From: UBA5336 sp964412785
GTDB lineage: Bacteria; Pseudomonadota; Alphaproteobacteria; Caulobacterales; Hyphomonadaceae
Reading direction: 5' to 3'
Assembly: GCA_964412785.1 (NCBI GenBank)
Contig: CAYPQD010000066.1
Span: 1 to 12,167 of the forward strand
DNA length: 12,167 bases
Numbering within the stretch: the first letter of the stretch is position 1; the number at the start of each line of letters is the position of its first letter. Of the stretch, positions 1-5,907 are shown one piece after another. A program made the position numbers and the translations under genes. Under the pieces are notes generated by a model. It saw nothing but the letters and a program-made list of their open reading frames with translations, was not told the origin of the DNA and searched no databases.

Positions 1-144
1 GATGCCATAATGGTGCCAACAAATGTGTTGGCAGTCCACGGATGCGGGTGGACGATCGTGGATGCCCGGGACCCGAACCGCCGCGGCAACCTGCTGTTTT
101 ATATTGGGATTTATGAGATGCCTGCGTTCACTATCAACACAGTG
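1..144. other. Gene-free stretch with three abutting palindromes
   Basis: This stretch lies beyond the 3' end of the tRNA-Leu gene. I see no credible coding sequence. Its left third is made of three consecutive short inverted repeats: 5-8 with 10-13 (CCAT/ATGG, one-base loop), 14-21 with 26-33 (TGCCAACA/TGTTGGCA, four-base loop) and 34-39 with 48-53 (GTCCAC/GTGGAC, eight-base loop). Neither strand has a T-run next to them, so they are not standard Rho-independent terminators. A more AT-rich patch follows at about 98-115. The function is unknown; they could end the tRNA transcript or the transcript of a gene left of the window. Confidence 0.5.
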
Positions 145-229
145 TGGTGCCCAGGAGAGGACTCGAACCTCCACGGATTGCTCCACACGGACCTGAACCG
201 TGCGCGTCTACCAGTTCCGCCACCTGGGC
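145..229 (-). tRNA. tRNA-Leu, anticodon CAG
   Basis: The minus strand folds as a class II tRNA with a long variable arm. The acceptor stem pairs GCCCAGG (229-223) with CCTGGGC, followed by discriminator A and an encoded CCA end (147-145). The T arm contains GGTTCGAGTCC. The anticodon stem ACGG/CCGT encloses the loop TTCAGGT, giving anticodon CAG, complementary to CTG at 193-195 of the plus strand. It decodes CUG, which is expected to be a heavily used leucine codon in this GC-rich genome. The extra-long variable arm and the discriminator A support leucine over serine. It appears to be transcribed alone from the promoter at 249-277. Confidence 0.96.
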
Positions 230-248
230 ATCAGAAGCGAAGACCGGC

Positions 249-277
249 GGTCTAATGCGTGCGGGCCGGAGCGTCAA
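249..277 (-). promoter_or_regulatory. Promoter of tRNA-Leu
   Basis: On the minus strand a -35 box TTGACG (277-272) is followed after 17 bases by a -10 box TAGACC (254-249). This resembles the Caulobacter housekeeping pattern TTGACGS with a -10 ending TANAWC, with one mismatch in the -10. The predicted start near 242 leaves a leader of about a dozen bases before the mature tRNA 5' end at 229, typical of a single tRNA gene. A perfect palindrome AGACCG-G-CGGTCT (241-253) covers the -10 and the predicted start site. The assignment is by inspection only. Confidence 0.6.
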
Positions 278-342
278 CGCCGCGGATCAGGCCGGCGGGC
301 GTTGACAGCGCCCCCCCTGCTGCCGGACCCTCCCGGTCCGAA

Positions 343-1317
343 ATGCCCGGTCCACCACCCCCCCGCCCGATCCGTCTTGCCAGGCTTGCCGGCCTCGCGC
401 TCGCCCTCGCCCTGGCGCTCGCGCTGGCGCCGGCCTGCACCCCGGAACAGGCGCCGGCCCATTCCATGGCGACCGCGCAGGCCGGCGGCCCGCCGCTCTG
501 GCGCACCGGCGACAGCGACACCACGGTCTTCCTGTTCGGCACCGTGCATGTCCTCAAGCCCGGCACCGACTGGCAGACACCCGCGCTCCTCGATGCCCTC
601 TCGGCGGCCGATGCGCTGTATGTCGAGACCGATGTCACAGCGCCGGGCGCACGCGAACTGATCCGGCGCATCTACCGCACGCGCGGCGTGCTGCCAGAGG
701 GCGAGCGCCTGTCGGCGCGGCTTGGCGAGAGCGATGGCGCGCTGGTTGGCGAGGCGGTTGCGGCAGCGCACCTGCCGCCCGACGCTCTGGAGCGGCTGAC
801 GCCTTGGCGGGCAGCGCTGCAGCTTGCCAGCGCATCGGTCGCCGCGGAGGGCTATGCGCCGGGCGATGGCGTGGAGACCGCGCTGGACCAGCTCGCCCGC
901 GACCGCGGCCTTGCGCTGCGATACCTTGAGAGCACCGCCGAGCAGCTCGCTCTCTTTGCCGACATGGCCCCCGGCGACCAGCAGGCCTTCCTGCGGGCGA
1001 CGGCGCGGCAGGTGCGCGACGACCCGGACGGGCTCGACCGCATGGTCGCCGCCTGGCGCGCCGGCGACATCGACGCCATTGCCCGCACGCTGGCCGACCC
1101 GGCGACCTTCGGATCGGCTGGTGTCCATCACCGCCTGCTGGTGGAGCGCAACCGGGCGTGGGCGGTGCGGCTGGACACCCTGATCGAGGAGGAGGCCGGC
1201 ATCTTCCTGGTCGCCGTCGGAATTGGCCATCTGGTCGGCGAGACCGGCCTGCCGTCGCGGCTTGAGGCGGCCGGCTACAGGGTCGTGCGCGTTCCACCGG
1301 CAGGGGGCGGACCCTGA
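343..1317 (+). CDS. TraB/GumN-family exported protein, likely lipoprotein
   Basis: A 324-residue protein of the TraB/GumN family, whose members are predicted metal-dependent peptidase-like proteins. Their bacterial function is poorly defined; the GumN name comes from linkage to a xanthan cluster. Residues 1-31 form a signal peptide: an Arg-containing start, then a hydrophobic core with six consecutive Leu-Ala pairs (18-29). Cys32 follows in the context APAC, which could be a lipidation site although Pro at -2 is unusual. The family motif FGTVH (65-69) is followed by VETD (94-97), and the conserved C-terminal block VGIGHLVGE lies near the end. I chose ATG 343 over an upstream GTG at 259 because only the shorter form puts the signal peptide at the N terminus; neither start has a convincing ribosome binding site. 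It is monocistronic and divergent from the tRNA. Family assignment is good; substrate unknown. Confidence 0.85.
   Translation: MPGPPPPRPIRLARLAGLALALALALALAPACTPEQAPAHSMATAQAGGPPLWRTGDSDTTVFLFGTVHVLKPGTDWQTPALLDALSAADALYVETDVTAPGARELIRRIYRTRGVLPEGERLSARLGESDGALVGEAVAAAHLPPDALERLTPWRAALQLASASVAAEGYAPGDGVETALDQLARDRGLALRYLESTAEQLALFADMAPGDQQAFLRATARQVRDDPDGLDRMVAAWRAGDIDAIARTLADPATFGSAGVHHRLLVERNRAWAVRLDTLIEEEAGIFLVAVGIGHLVGETGLPSRLEAAGYRVVRVPPAGGGP
394..429 (+). repeat. Leu-Ala dipeptide repeat in a signal peptide
   Basis: Twelve codons encode six tandem Leu-Ala pairs within the signal peptide core of the TraB/GumN protein. The DNA alternates near-identical six-base units built from CTC/CTG and GCG/GCC codons. 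Such a tract could expand or contract in six-base steps without frameshifting and so change the length of the hydrophobic core. Confidence 0.7.
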
Positions 1318-1385
1318 ACGCCGCGCAGCCGAGGCGACGCCGGGAGAGGCGCTTGATGAGACGGGGCCTGATTGTCGGGTATTCG

Positions 1386-1745
1386 TCAGGACGTGTCGGG
1401 CAAGGCCTGCGCAGGCGCGGCGATGATCCCCGCAGGAAAGGCTTCGGCCTGTCGGTGCAGCCCGAAATCCGGCGGCGCGTCCGGCGCGCCATCATCGAGC
1501 GCACGGGCAAATTGCCGACGCGCCGGCGCCAGGCATGACGCAAGATCGTCCCTCCAGTCCGGCATGGCCGGCGGGTAGAGCTCCAGCCACACGCAGCCGC
1601 AAGCATCATAGCAGATCCAGCCGGACCGTCCCTCCTCGAACGCCGCCTCGATCTCGCCGGCGACGCGGACAAGGCTGATCACCAGCACGGGCCAGAAGCG
1701 GACCGGTACGCGGGCAAACAGGGCAAGGATGGTCTCAAGGGTCAT
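1386..1745 (-). CDS. Small uncharacterised protein with Cys-rich centre
   Basis: A 119-residue protein I do not recognise. Residues 1-32 hold an amphipathic-to-hydrophobic helix rich in Leu, Val and Phe with few charges. The centre (41-60) has an unusual aromatic and cysteine-rich segment with Cys45, Cys49 and Cys51, and a fourth Cys lies at 71. The C-terminal 35 residues are Pro/Ala-rich and probably disordered. I take ATG 1745 as the start because the upstream extension of the frame is low-complexity Arg/Gly/Pro-rich sequence with no fold-like pattern; no clear ribosome binding site precedes it. The reverse frame at 1353-1538 gives only an Arg-rich peptide and looks like a shadow. The gene lies 222 bases downstream of the ABC ATPase on the same strand. 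It could bind a metal or be a small membrane-associated protein; this is inference. Confidence 0.6.
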   Translation of the reverse strand: MTLETILALFARVPVRFWPVLVISLVRVAGEIEAAFEEGRSGWICYDACGCVWLELYPPAMPDWRDDLASCLAPARRQFARALDDGAPDAPPDFGLHRQAEAFPAGIIAAPAQALPDTS

Positions 1746-1967
1746 GGGCTGCAGTTTGGGGGCAGGCCCCCTCCGGTCGGAAAGGCGAGTCCCTGTCCGG
1801 CAACCGGTCTTCAGGCCCCCGGCCCGCGCCGGGCGCGAGGTGTCGTCGCAGGGGCCTGATCGCTCACCGCTTTCTTGCCCGGCACGTGTGCCCAAGCCTG
1901 GCCGGGAGGGTCCGGGCGGAGCCGTGTCGGGGTCGGACAGGTGTCGATGTGACCCGGTTGGGACCCG

Positions 1968-2921
1968 TCAGCTTGTCAGGGCGACGAAGACGTCCTCCAG
2001 GTCGGGTTCCTCGGTGGCGAGATCGTCGATCCCGATACCGGCGGCGCGCACCTGCTCCAGAAGGCGGCCGATTCCGGTCTCGGCACTCCTGTAGGTGATG
2101 GCAAGGCAGCCATCGGCGCGCAGGACCGCATCGAGGCCTGCGAGGCCGGCCGGCACGGCGGCGAGCGGCTCGCGCGGCGTGACGGTGAGAGTCTTGCGAT
2201 CGAGGCGTTTGAGCAGTTGCGGTGTCGGCTCGCAGGCAATGATCTCGCCATGGTTGACGATGGCGATCTCGTCGCAGAGTTCCTCGGCTTCCTCAAGGTA
2301 ATGGGTCGTGAGGATGACCGTGGTGCCCCGGTCATGCAGTTCGCGCACATAGGTCCAGAGCGAGCGACGCAGTTCCACGTCGACGCCGGCGGTCGGCTCG
2401 TCGAGAATCAGTACAGGCGGGTTGTGGACAAGGGCCTTGGCGACCATCAGCCGGCGCTTCATGCCGCCCGACAGCTGGCGCACATAGGCATCCTTCTTGT
2501 CGTCGAGGCCGACGGCGCGAAGGATTTCGAGGGTCCGGCGCTCACGCTTCGGCACCCCGTAGAAGCCCGCCTGCAGGTCCAGCGCCTCCATCGGCGTGAA
2601 GAACGGGTCCATGGTGATTTCCTGGTTGACGACACCGATTGCGGCGCGGGCGGCACGGGGATGCTGGTCGGTGTCGAGCCCCCAGATGCGCACTGTGCCG
2701 GCCGTCTTGGTGACGAGGCCGGCGAGGATGTTGATAAAGGTGGACTTGCCGGCGCCATTGGGGCCGAGCAGGCCGAAGATGGCGCCGCGGCGGACGGCAA
2801 GGTCTATGCCCTTCAGGGCCTCCTTGGCAGGCATCTTTCCGGAAGCGCGATAAGTCTTGGTCAGCCCGATCGCCTCGATGGCGAACACAGGCTGGGAGGC
2901 GTCGGGACGCATCATCGGCAT
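1968..2921 (-). CDS. ABC-2-type transporter ATP-binding protein
   Basis: A 317-residue ATPase of the drug/polysaccharide-export (ABC-2, CcmA/YadG-like) class. It should hydrolyse ATP in the cytoplasm to drive a membrane permease. Visible motifs: Walker A GPNGAGKST (53-61), Q-loop Gln100, signature LSGGM (150-154), Walker B VLILDEP (170-176) and H-loop His207. After the ATPase core is a C-terminal domain of about 90 residues, typical of YadG-like proteins. An AGAGGA ribosome binding site lies two bases before ATG 2921, so the in-frame ATGs at 2915 or 2912, spaced about 8-11 bases, may be the real starts. No permease gene is adjacent: the upstream neighbour on this strand is a GST and the downstream one an unrelated small protein. 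The partner must be encoded elsewhere. The exported substrate cannot be told from the sequence. Confidence 0.93.
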   Translation of the reverse strand: MPMMRPDASQPVFAIEAIGLTKTYRASGKMPAKEALKGIDLAVRRGAIFGLLGPNGAGKSTFINILAGLVTKTAGTVRIWGLDTDQHPRAARAAIGVVNQEITMDPFFTPMEALDLQAGFYGVPKRERRTLEILRAVGLDDKKDAYVRQLSGGMKRRLMVAKALVHNPPVLILDEPTAGVDVELRRSLWTYVRELHDRGTTVILTTHYLEEAEELCDEIAIVNHGEIIACEPTPQLLKRLDRKTLTVTPREPLAAVPAGLAGLDAVLRADGCLAITYRSAETGIGRLLEQVRAAGIGIDDLATEEPDLEDVFVALTS

Positions 2922-2944
2922 GTCCTCTGTCTTGTCAGGGGCGA

Positions 2945-2973
2945 GGTATAGGCCCGCCGGTAGCGGCTTGGAA
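2945..2973 (-). promoter_or_regulatory. Possible promoter of the ABC ATPase gene
   Basis: In the 58-base gap between the GST stop and the ATPase start, the minus strand has TTCCAA (2973-2968), a 17-base spacer and TATACC (2950-2945). The -10 is reasonable and the -35 weak. The predicted transcript would start about 17 bases before ATG 2921. The alternative is read-through from the GST gene upstream on the same strand. Confidence 0.3.
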
Positions 2974-2979
2974 ACCGTT

Positions 2980-3618
2980 TCAGCCGAATGGGGAGGGTCC
3001 CGACTGGCGAGCGATCGCCCTCTGCAGGGCCGGGCGTGCCATCATCCGGTCCAGATAGGCGGCGGCATGGGGGCCAAGCCGGTCGCTGATCGCCGGGATA
3101 CGCCGCGACAGGTAGAGACCGTAGGCGACGGCGATGTCGGCAATGGTGAAGCGCCCGGCGGCAAGGTGGTCGGCCCCGTCAAGGGCCGCTTCGACGGCGG
3201 TGAGCCGGCCGGCAAACCATCTGGCATAATCGTCTGCAACGGCGTGGAGGCCACGCTCCGCCTCGAACTGGGTATAGCGCAGCACCAGGGTCTGCGGGAA
3301 GGTCAGGGTCGCGTCGCTGAAATGCAGCCAGTTGAGATAGCGGCCATGGTCAGGCTCGTCCGGGGTGACGGCGAGCGGGGTCGGGCCATGGCGCGCGACG
3401 AGATACTGGCAGATGGCGGTCGACTCGGTCATGCGGGTATCGCCATGGAGGAAAAGGGGGACTGTGCCGAGCGGGTTGATCTCCAGATAGTCACGCGCCT
3501 GGTAGCGGGGCGGGAAGGGCAGGGTGACGAGTTGATAGTCGAGGCCGAGCTCCTCCAGCGCCCAGAGCGGGCGCAGGGAGCGGGCATCGGTGCAGTGATA
3601 GAGCGTCGGTGTCGCCAT
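2980..3618 (-). CDS. Glutathione S-transferase family protein
   Basis: A 212-residue cytosolic GST-type protein, expected to conjugate or reduce substrates using glutathione; the actual substrate is unknown. The N-terminal thioredoxin-like domain (about 1-78) has Ser14 in the segment DARSLRPLW, where the catalytic Ser/Cys/Tyr normally sits, the cis-proline motif TVP (52-54), and the glutathione-contacting ESTAI segment (Glu65, Ser66). The all-helical C-terminal domain carries the N-capping box FTIAD (157-161). I chose ATG 3618 because the protein then begins directly at the first beta strand (residues 4-8). The frame is open upstream to 4044 but that part runs antisense through the zinc-finger gene and hpt. 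A GGGGAG ribosome binding site lies about 11 bases upstream. The gene is divergent from the CHCC zinc-finger gene and 58 bases upstream of the ABC ATPase. Confidence 0.92.
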   Translation of the reverse strand: MATPTLYHCTDARSLRPLWALEELGLDYQLVTLPFPPRYQARDYLEINPLGTVPLFLHGDTRMTESTAICQYLVARHGPTPLAVTPDEPDHGRYLNWLHFSDATLTFPQTLVLRYTQFEAERGLHAVADDYARWFAGRLTAVEAALDGADHLAAGRFTIADIAVAYGLYLSRRIPAISDRLGPHAAAYLDRMMARPALQRAIARQSGPSPFG

Positions 3619-3644
3619 GGCGCGGTGGTCTCCCCGATTGACCC

Positions 3645-3695
3645 CTCGCGCGAGCGTACTTAAGGGGCGTGACGTTGCAAAGCCCCGGTCACGCC
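3645..3695. promoter_or_regulatory. Palindrome and leader hairpin between divergent genes
   Basis: The GST/zinc-finger divergent spacer holds two structures. First, a perfect 10-base palindrome CTCGCGCGAG (3645-3654) lies just after a TTGACC -35-like box on the plus strand (3638-3643). Second, an 8-base perfect inverted repeat pairs GGCGTGAC (3666-3673) with GTCACGCC (3688-3695) across a 14-base loop, and its right arm ends at the base before ATG 3696. In RNA this would be a stem touching the start codon. No good -10 box or ribosome binding site is visible for the zinc-finger gene. A regulatory role is inference. Confidence 0.4.
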
Positions 3696-3896
3696 ATGTC
3701 GGATTGCCCTGTCCCACCGCCGCCCGAGATCCTCGTCGTCGATGACCACCGTGTGGCCTGCGATGGCGGCGGCGGTGCGCTCGGCCACCCGATCGTCTGG
3801 TATGAGATGGGCGACCAGGACTTTGTCGAGTGCAAGTATTGCGACCGGCGCTTTGTCCTGCGCGGCAGCGCCGCTGATCCCGGCGCACCGGCATAG
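3696..3896 (+). CDS. CHCC-type zinc-finger domain protein
   Basis: A 66-residue protein that is almost entirely a zf-CHCC domain, the family related to the zinc-binding subunit of mitochondrial complex I (NDUFS6-like). The probable ligands are Cys22, His31 (motif GHP), Cys46 and Cys49 (CKYC), with the following Phe53 also typical. In Alphaproteobacteria such proteins are small, free-standing and of uncertain function; association with respiratory complex I is plausible by homology only. I chose ATG 3696, which gives the usual short Pro-rich lead. A GTG at 3669 would add nine residues and has AAGGGG almost touching it. The gene converges on hpt with a 20-base gap and no evident terminator. Confidence 0.85.
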   Translation: MSDCPVPPPPEILVVDDHRVACDGGGGALGHPIVWYEMGDQDFVECKYCDRRFVLRGSAADPGAPA

Positions 3897-3916
3897 CGGT
3901 CAGGGTGAGTGCCCGG

Positions 3917-4450
3917 TCAGTCCAGCGCACCGATATAGGGCAGGCCGCGATAGAGGCCCGCCTCATCCATGCCATAACCGACAAGGAAGCGGTCCGGCGC
4001 CCTGAAGGCGTGGACGTCAACCCCGTCCGCCCCTGTCGGCGCACCGGGCTTGACCGCGAGCGCGCAGGTGATGACGGCGCGGGCGCCCTTGGCGATCAGG
4101 TGTCGGCGGGCGAAGGCCAGGGTGCGGCCGGTATCGAAGACATCGTCGACCAGGAGAACGCCGCGCCCGGCGACCGGGCGGGAGATGTCGGCGCGCACGA
4201 CGACGCGGCCGGAGCTTTCGCGCGCGTCGCGATAGCTCTCCAGCCACAGGGCATCCAGCATGGGGTGACAGCCGCGCCGCGCCAGCGCCTTCATCAGGTC
4301 GGTGGTGAACGGCATGGCACCGATGAGAATGGCCACAGCGGTCCACTCGCCCTCCAGAAGCGGGGTGACGCGGCTGGCGAGGTCGTCGACATGGCGGGCG
4401 AGCGCGCCTTCATCGAGGACGACGTCGATGGCGGGATGCCGATCAGTCAT
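3917..4450 (-). CDS. hpt: Hypoxanthine phosphoribosyltransferase-like enzyme
   Basis: A 177-residue purine phosphoribosyltransferase that converts hypoxanthine and/or guanine with PRPP to the nucleotide (purine salvage, cytoplasm). The PRPP-binding loop VLLVDDVFDTGRT occupies 98-110; Lys134 in LAVKPG lies where the purine-contacting lysine of HPRT is found. The C-terminal segment FLVGYGMDEAGLYRGLPYIG (155-174) is the HPRT signature for base and metal binding. The length is normal for bacterial Hpt. Its ATG overlaps the stop codon of the upstream zinc-ribbon gene by one base (TGATG, 4448-4452), so translation is probably coupled. Purine specificity (hypoxanthine versus guanine or xanthine) cannot be settled by inspection. 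Confidence 0.93.
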   Translation of the reverse strand: MTDRHPAIDVVLDEGALARHVDDLASRVTPLLEGEWTAVAILIGAMPFTTDLMKALARRGCHPMLDALWLESYRDARESSGRVVVRADISRPVAGRGVLLVDDVFDTGRTLAFARRHLIAKGARAVITCALAVKPGAPTGADGVDVHAFRAPDRFLVGYGMDEAGLYRGLPYIGALD

Positions 4451-5112
4451 CAGGACAGCCGCGCGGCGTCTTCGCGCGGGTCGAGAAAGCGCAGGTCGAG
4501 GCTGTAGGAGTCCGGTGGCGGGTTTTCGAGCACGGCCTCGAACCGGCCACGCTCGCCGGGCGCGATCTTCTGCGGCGTCACCTCGGCAAGGATGACGGCG
4601 ATCTCGCGGCCGAAATCATCGAGCAGGCCGACACGCACCCGGGGCGGGGTCTGCACCCGGTCGCTGACATTGACGATATCGGCAGAGACGCTGAGCACGG
4701 GGATGGTGCCGCGGAAGGTGCGGCTGCGTTCGATCGCCTCGAAGTCGAGGCCATAGGCATTGACCGTCATGCCGAGCCAGCGATAGGCGCTCGCCGTCTC
4801 AGGCCAGGCGCGCACGACGTCCTCGCGATAGACCCAGGCGCCGGCGACGCCGACGAGACCGAGGCCTGCCACCAGTAGCCAGCCCAGCACCGCGGCACCC
4901 TTTGCGCGCTTGAGACGGCGCGCGCGCAGCCTTTCGCGATAGGTGTCGAGGGCGCTGGAGCGTGCGGGGGCGCTGCCGGCGATGCCCCCGCCGGGCGCCT
5001 CGACGAACCAGCTGTGGCCACACGAGGCGCACTTCACCTCGCGCCCCTGCGGACCAAGGCTGTCATCGGCCGCGAAATAGTGGGTTTCGCAGGAGGGGCA
5101 GGTGAGGATCAT
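4450..5112 (-). CDS. Membrane-anchored MJ0042-type zinc-ribbon protein
   Basis: A 220-residue protein with an N-terminal MJ0042-family zinc ribbon: Cys5-x2-Cys8 and Cys28-x2-Cys31. A linker of about 60 residues, rich in Arg and Lys near 85-100, follows. A single transmembrane helix at about 102-124 (GAAVLGWLLVAGLGLVGVAG) leads to a C-terminal domain of about 95 residues resembling DUF3426, with beta-rich sequence such as RVRVGLLDDFGREI. The topology would leave the zinc ribbon cytoplasmic and the C-terminal domain periplasmic. The family is common in Alphaproteobacteria and often encoded beside ftsE, as here, but its function is not established. I start at ATG 5112 because the ribbon then begins at residue 5; an upstream extension to 5250 would overlap ftsE. 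No good ribosome binding site is seen. It is cotranscribed with hpt. Confidence 0.85.
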   Translation of the reverse strand: MILTCPSCETHYFAADDSLGPQGREVKCASCGHSWFVEAPGGGIAGSAPARSSALDTYRERLRARRLKRAKGAAVLGWLLVAGLGLVGVAGAWVYREDVVRAWPETASAYRWLGMTVNAYGLDFEAIERSRTFRGTIPVLSVSADIVNVSDRVQTPPRVRVGLLDDFGREIAVILAEVTPQKIAPGERGRFEAVLENPPPDSYSLDLRFLDPREDAARLS

Positions 5113-5154
5113 GGGTTGGAGAATCGCTTTGAAGGCCGCATAGCTGATGCGAGC

Positions 5155-5183
5155 AATTTGGTTACCCCGAAGTGAAGGTCCAA
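5155..5183 (-). promoter_or_regulatory. Possible promoter of the zinc-ribbon/hpt pair
   Basis: On the minus strand TTGGAC (5183-5178), a 17-base spacer and CAAATT (5160-5155) could start a transcript about 35 bases before ATG 5112. In the opposite direction a weaker TTGAAG (5129-5134) with a 17-base spacer and AGCAAT (5152-5157) could serve ftsE. Both lie in the 78-base divergent spacer, so the two operons may compete for polymerase. Both are called by eye. Confidence 0.35.
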
Positions 5184-5190
5184 CGCTCGC

Positions 5191-5907
5191 ATGATCTCCC
5201 GCGCAGTTGACCGGTTCGTGGGCGAAGCCGTCCATCTCGAAGGCGTCCACCTAAATTACGGCGCCGGTGAGGCGGTGCTTTGCGATGTCTCGCTGACACT
5301 GAAATCGGGCGATTTTGCGTTCGTGACCGGCGCGTCCGGGGCGGGCAAGACCACCCTGCTGAAGCTGATCTACCTGGCGCTGAAACCCACGCGCGGGACG
5401 GCCCATGTGTTCGGGCGGGCGACCGACCGGGTGAGCCGCTCCGAACTGGCCGCACTGCGGCGGCGGATCGGCATGGTGTTCCAGGAGTTCCGCCTGCTGG
5501 AGCACCTCAGCGCCTTCGACAATGTCGCCCTGCCGCTGCGCGTGGCCGGGCAGAAGCCCGCGGACTACCGCACCGATGTGGAGGAGCTGCTGCGCTGGGT
5601 TGGCCTTGGCGGTCGGCTGAATGCGAAACCCTCCACCCTCTCGGGCGGCGAGCAACAGCGCGTCGCCATCGCCCGGGCACTGGTCAATACGCCGGACCTG
5701 CTGATTGCCGACGAACCGACCGGCAATGTCGACCCGGAGATGGGCGCGCGGCTGATGCGGCTGTTTGCCGAACTGAACCGCCGCCTCGGCACCACGGTGC
5801 TGGTCGCCACCCATGATCTTGGCCTGATCCGCCAGTTCCCGGCGCAGGTGCTGCGCCTGCAGAGCGGGCTGCTGGTGCGCGATGTCGAATTCGGTGGGGC
5901 GGCATGA
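5191..5907 (+). CDS. ftsE: Cell-division ATP-binding protein FtsE
   Basis: A 238-residue ABC ATPase that pairs with FtsX at the division site. FtsEX transmits ATP hydrolysis across the inner membrane to activate or organise peptidoglycan hydrolases and links to FtsZ. Motifs: Walker A GASGAGKTT (47-55), Q-loop Gln98 in the FtsE-typical FQEFRLLEHLSAFDNVALPL segment (97-116), signature LSGGEQQR (150-157), Walker B LLIADEP (170-176) and H-loop His208. The N terminus is about ten residues longer than in many FtsE proteins, so a GTG at 5218 could be an alternative start; GAAGG lies about 12 bases before ATG 5191. Its stop overlaps the ftsX start (ATGA). The adjacent ftsX makes the assignment secure relative to other LolD/MacB-like ATPases. 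Confidence 0.95.
   Translation: MISRAVDRFVGEAVHLEGVHLNYGAGEAVLCDVSLTLKSGDFAFVTGASGAGKTTLLKLIYLALKPTRGTAHVFGRATDRVSRSELAALRRRIGMVFQEFRLLEHLSAFDNVALPLRVAGQKPADYRTDVEELLRWVGLGGRLNAKPSTLSGGEQQRVAIARALVNTPDLLIADEPTGNVDPEMGARLMRLFAELNRRLGTTVLVATHDLGLIRQFPAQVLRLQSGLLVRDVEFGGAA

Noticed and set aside
1..144. Integration scar or attachment site at the tRNA-Leu 3' end
   Set aside because: No integrase gene and no repeated tRNA 3' fragment occur in the window; the sequence to the left is missing, so nothing supports it.
10..255. Open frame of 81 codons on the plus strand reading through the tRNA
   Set aside because: It contains the familiar spurious translation CPGEDSNLHG of an antisense tRNA-Leu. The tRNA explains the sequence.
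635..1672. Long minus-strand frame opposite the TraB/GumN gene
   Set aside because: Arg/Pro/Ser-rich composition with no recognisable motif. It is the GC-driven shadow of the plus-strand gene, which has a clear signal peptide and family motifs.
2217..2951. 244-codon plus-strand frame opposite the ABC ATPase
   Set aside because: Entirely antisense to a gene with all ABC motifs; no domain, no ribosome binding site.
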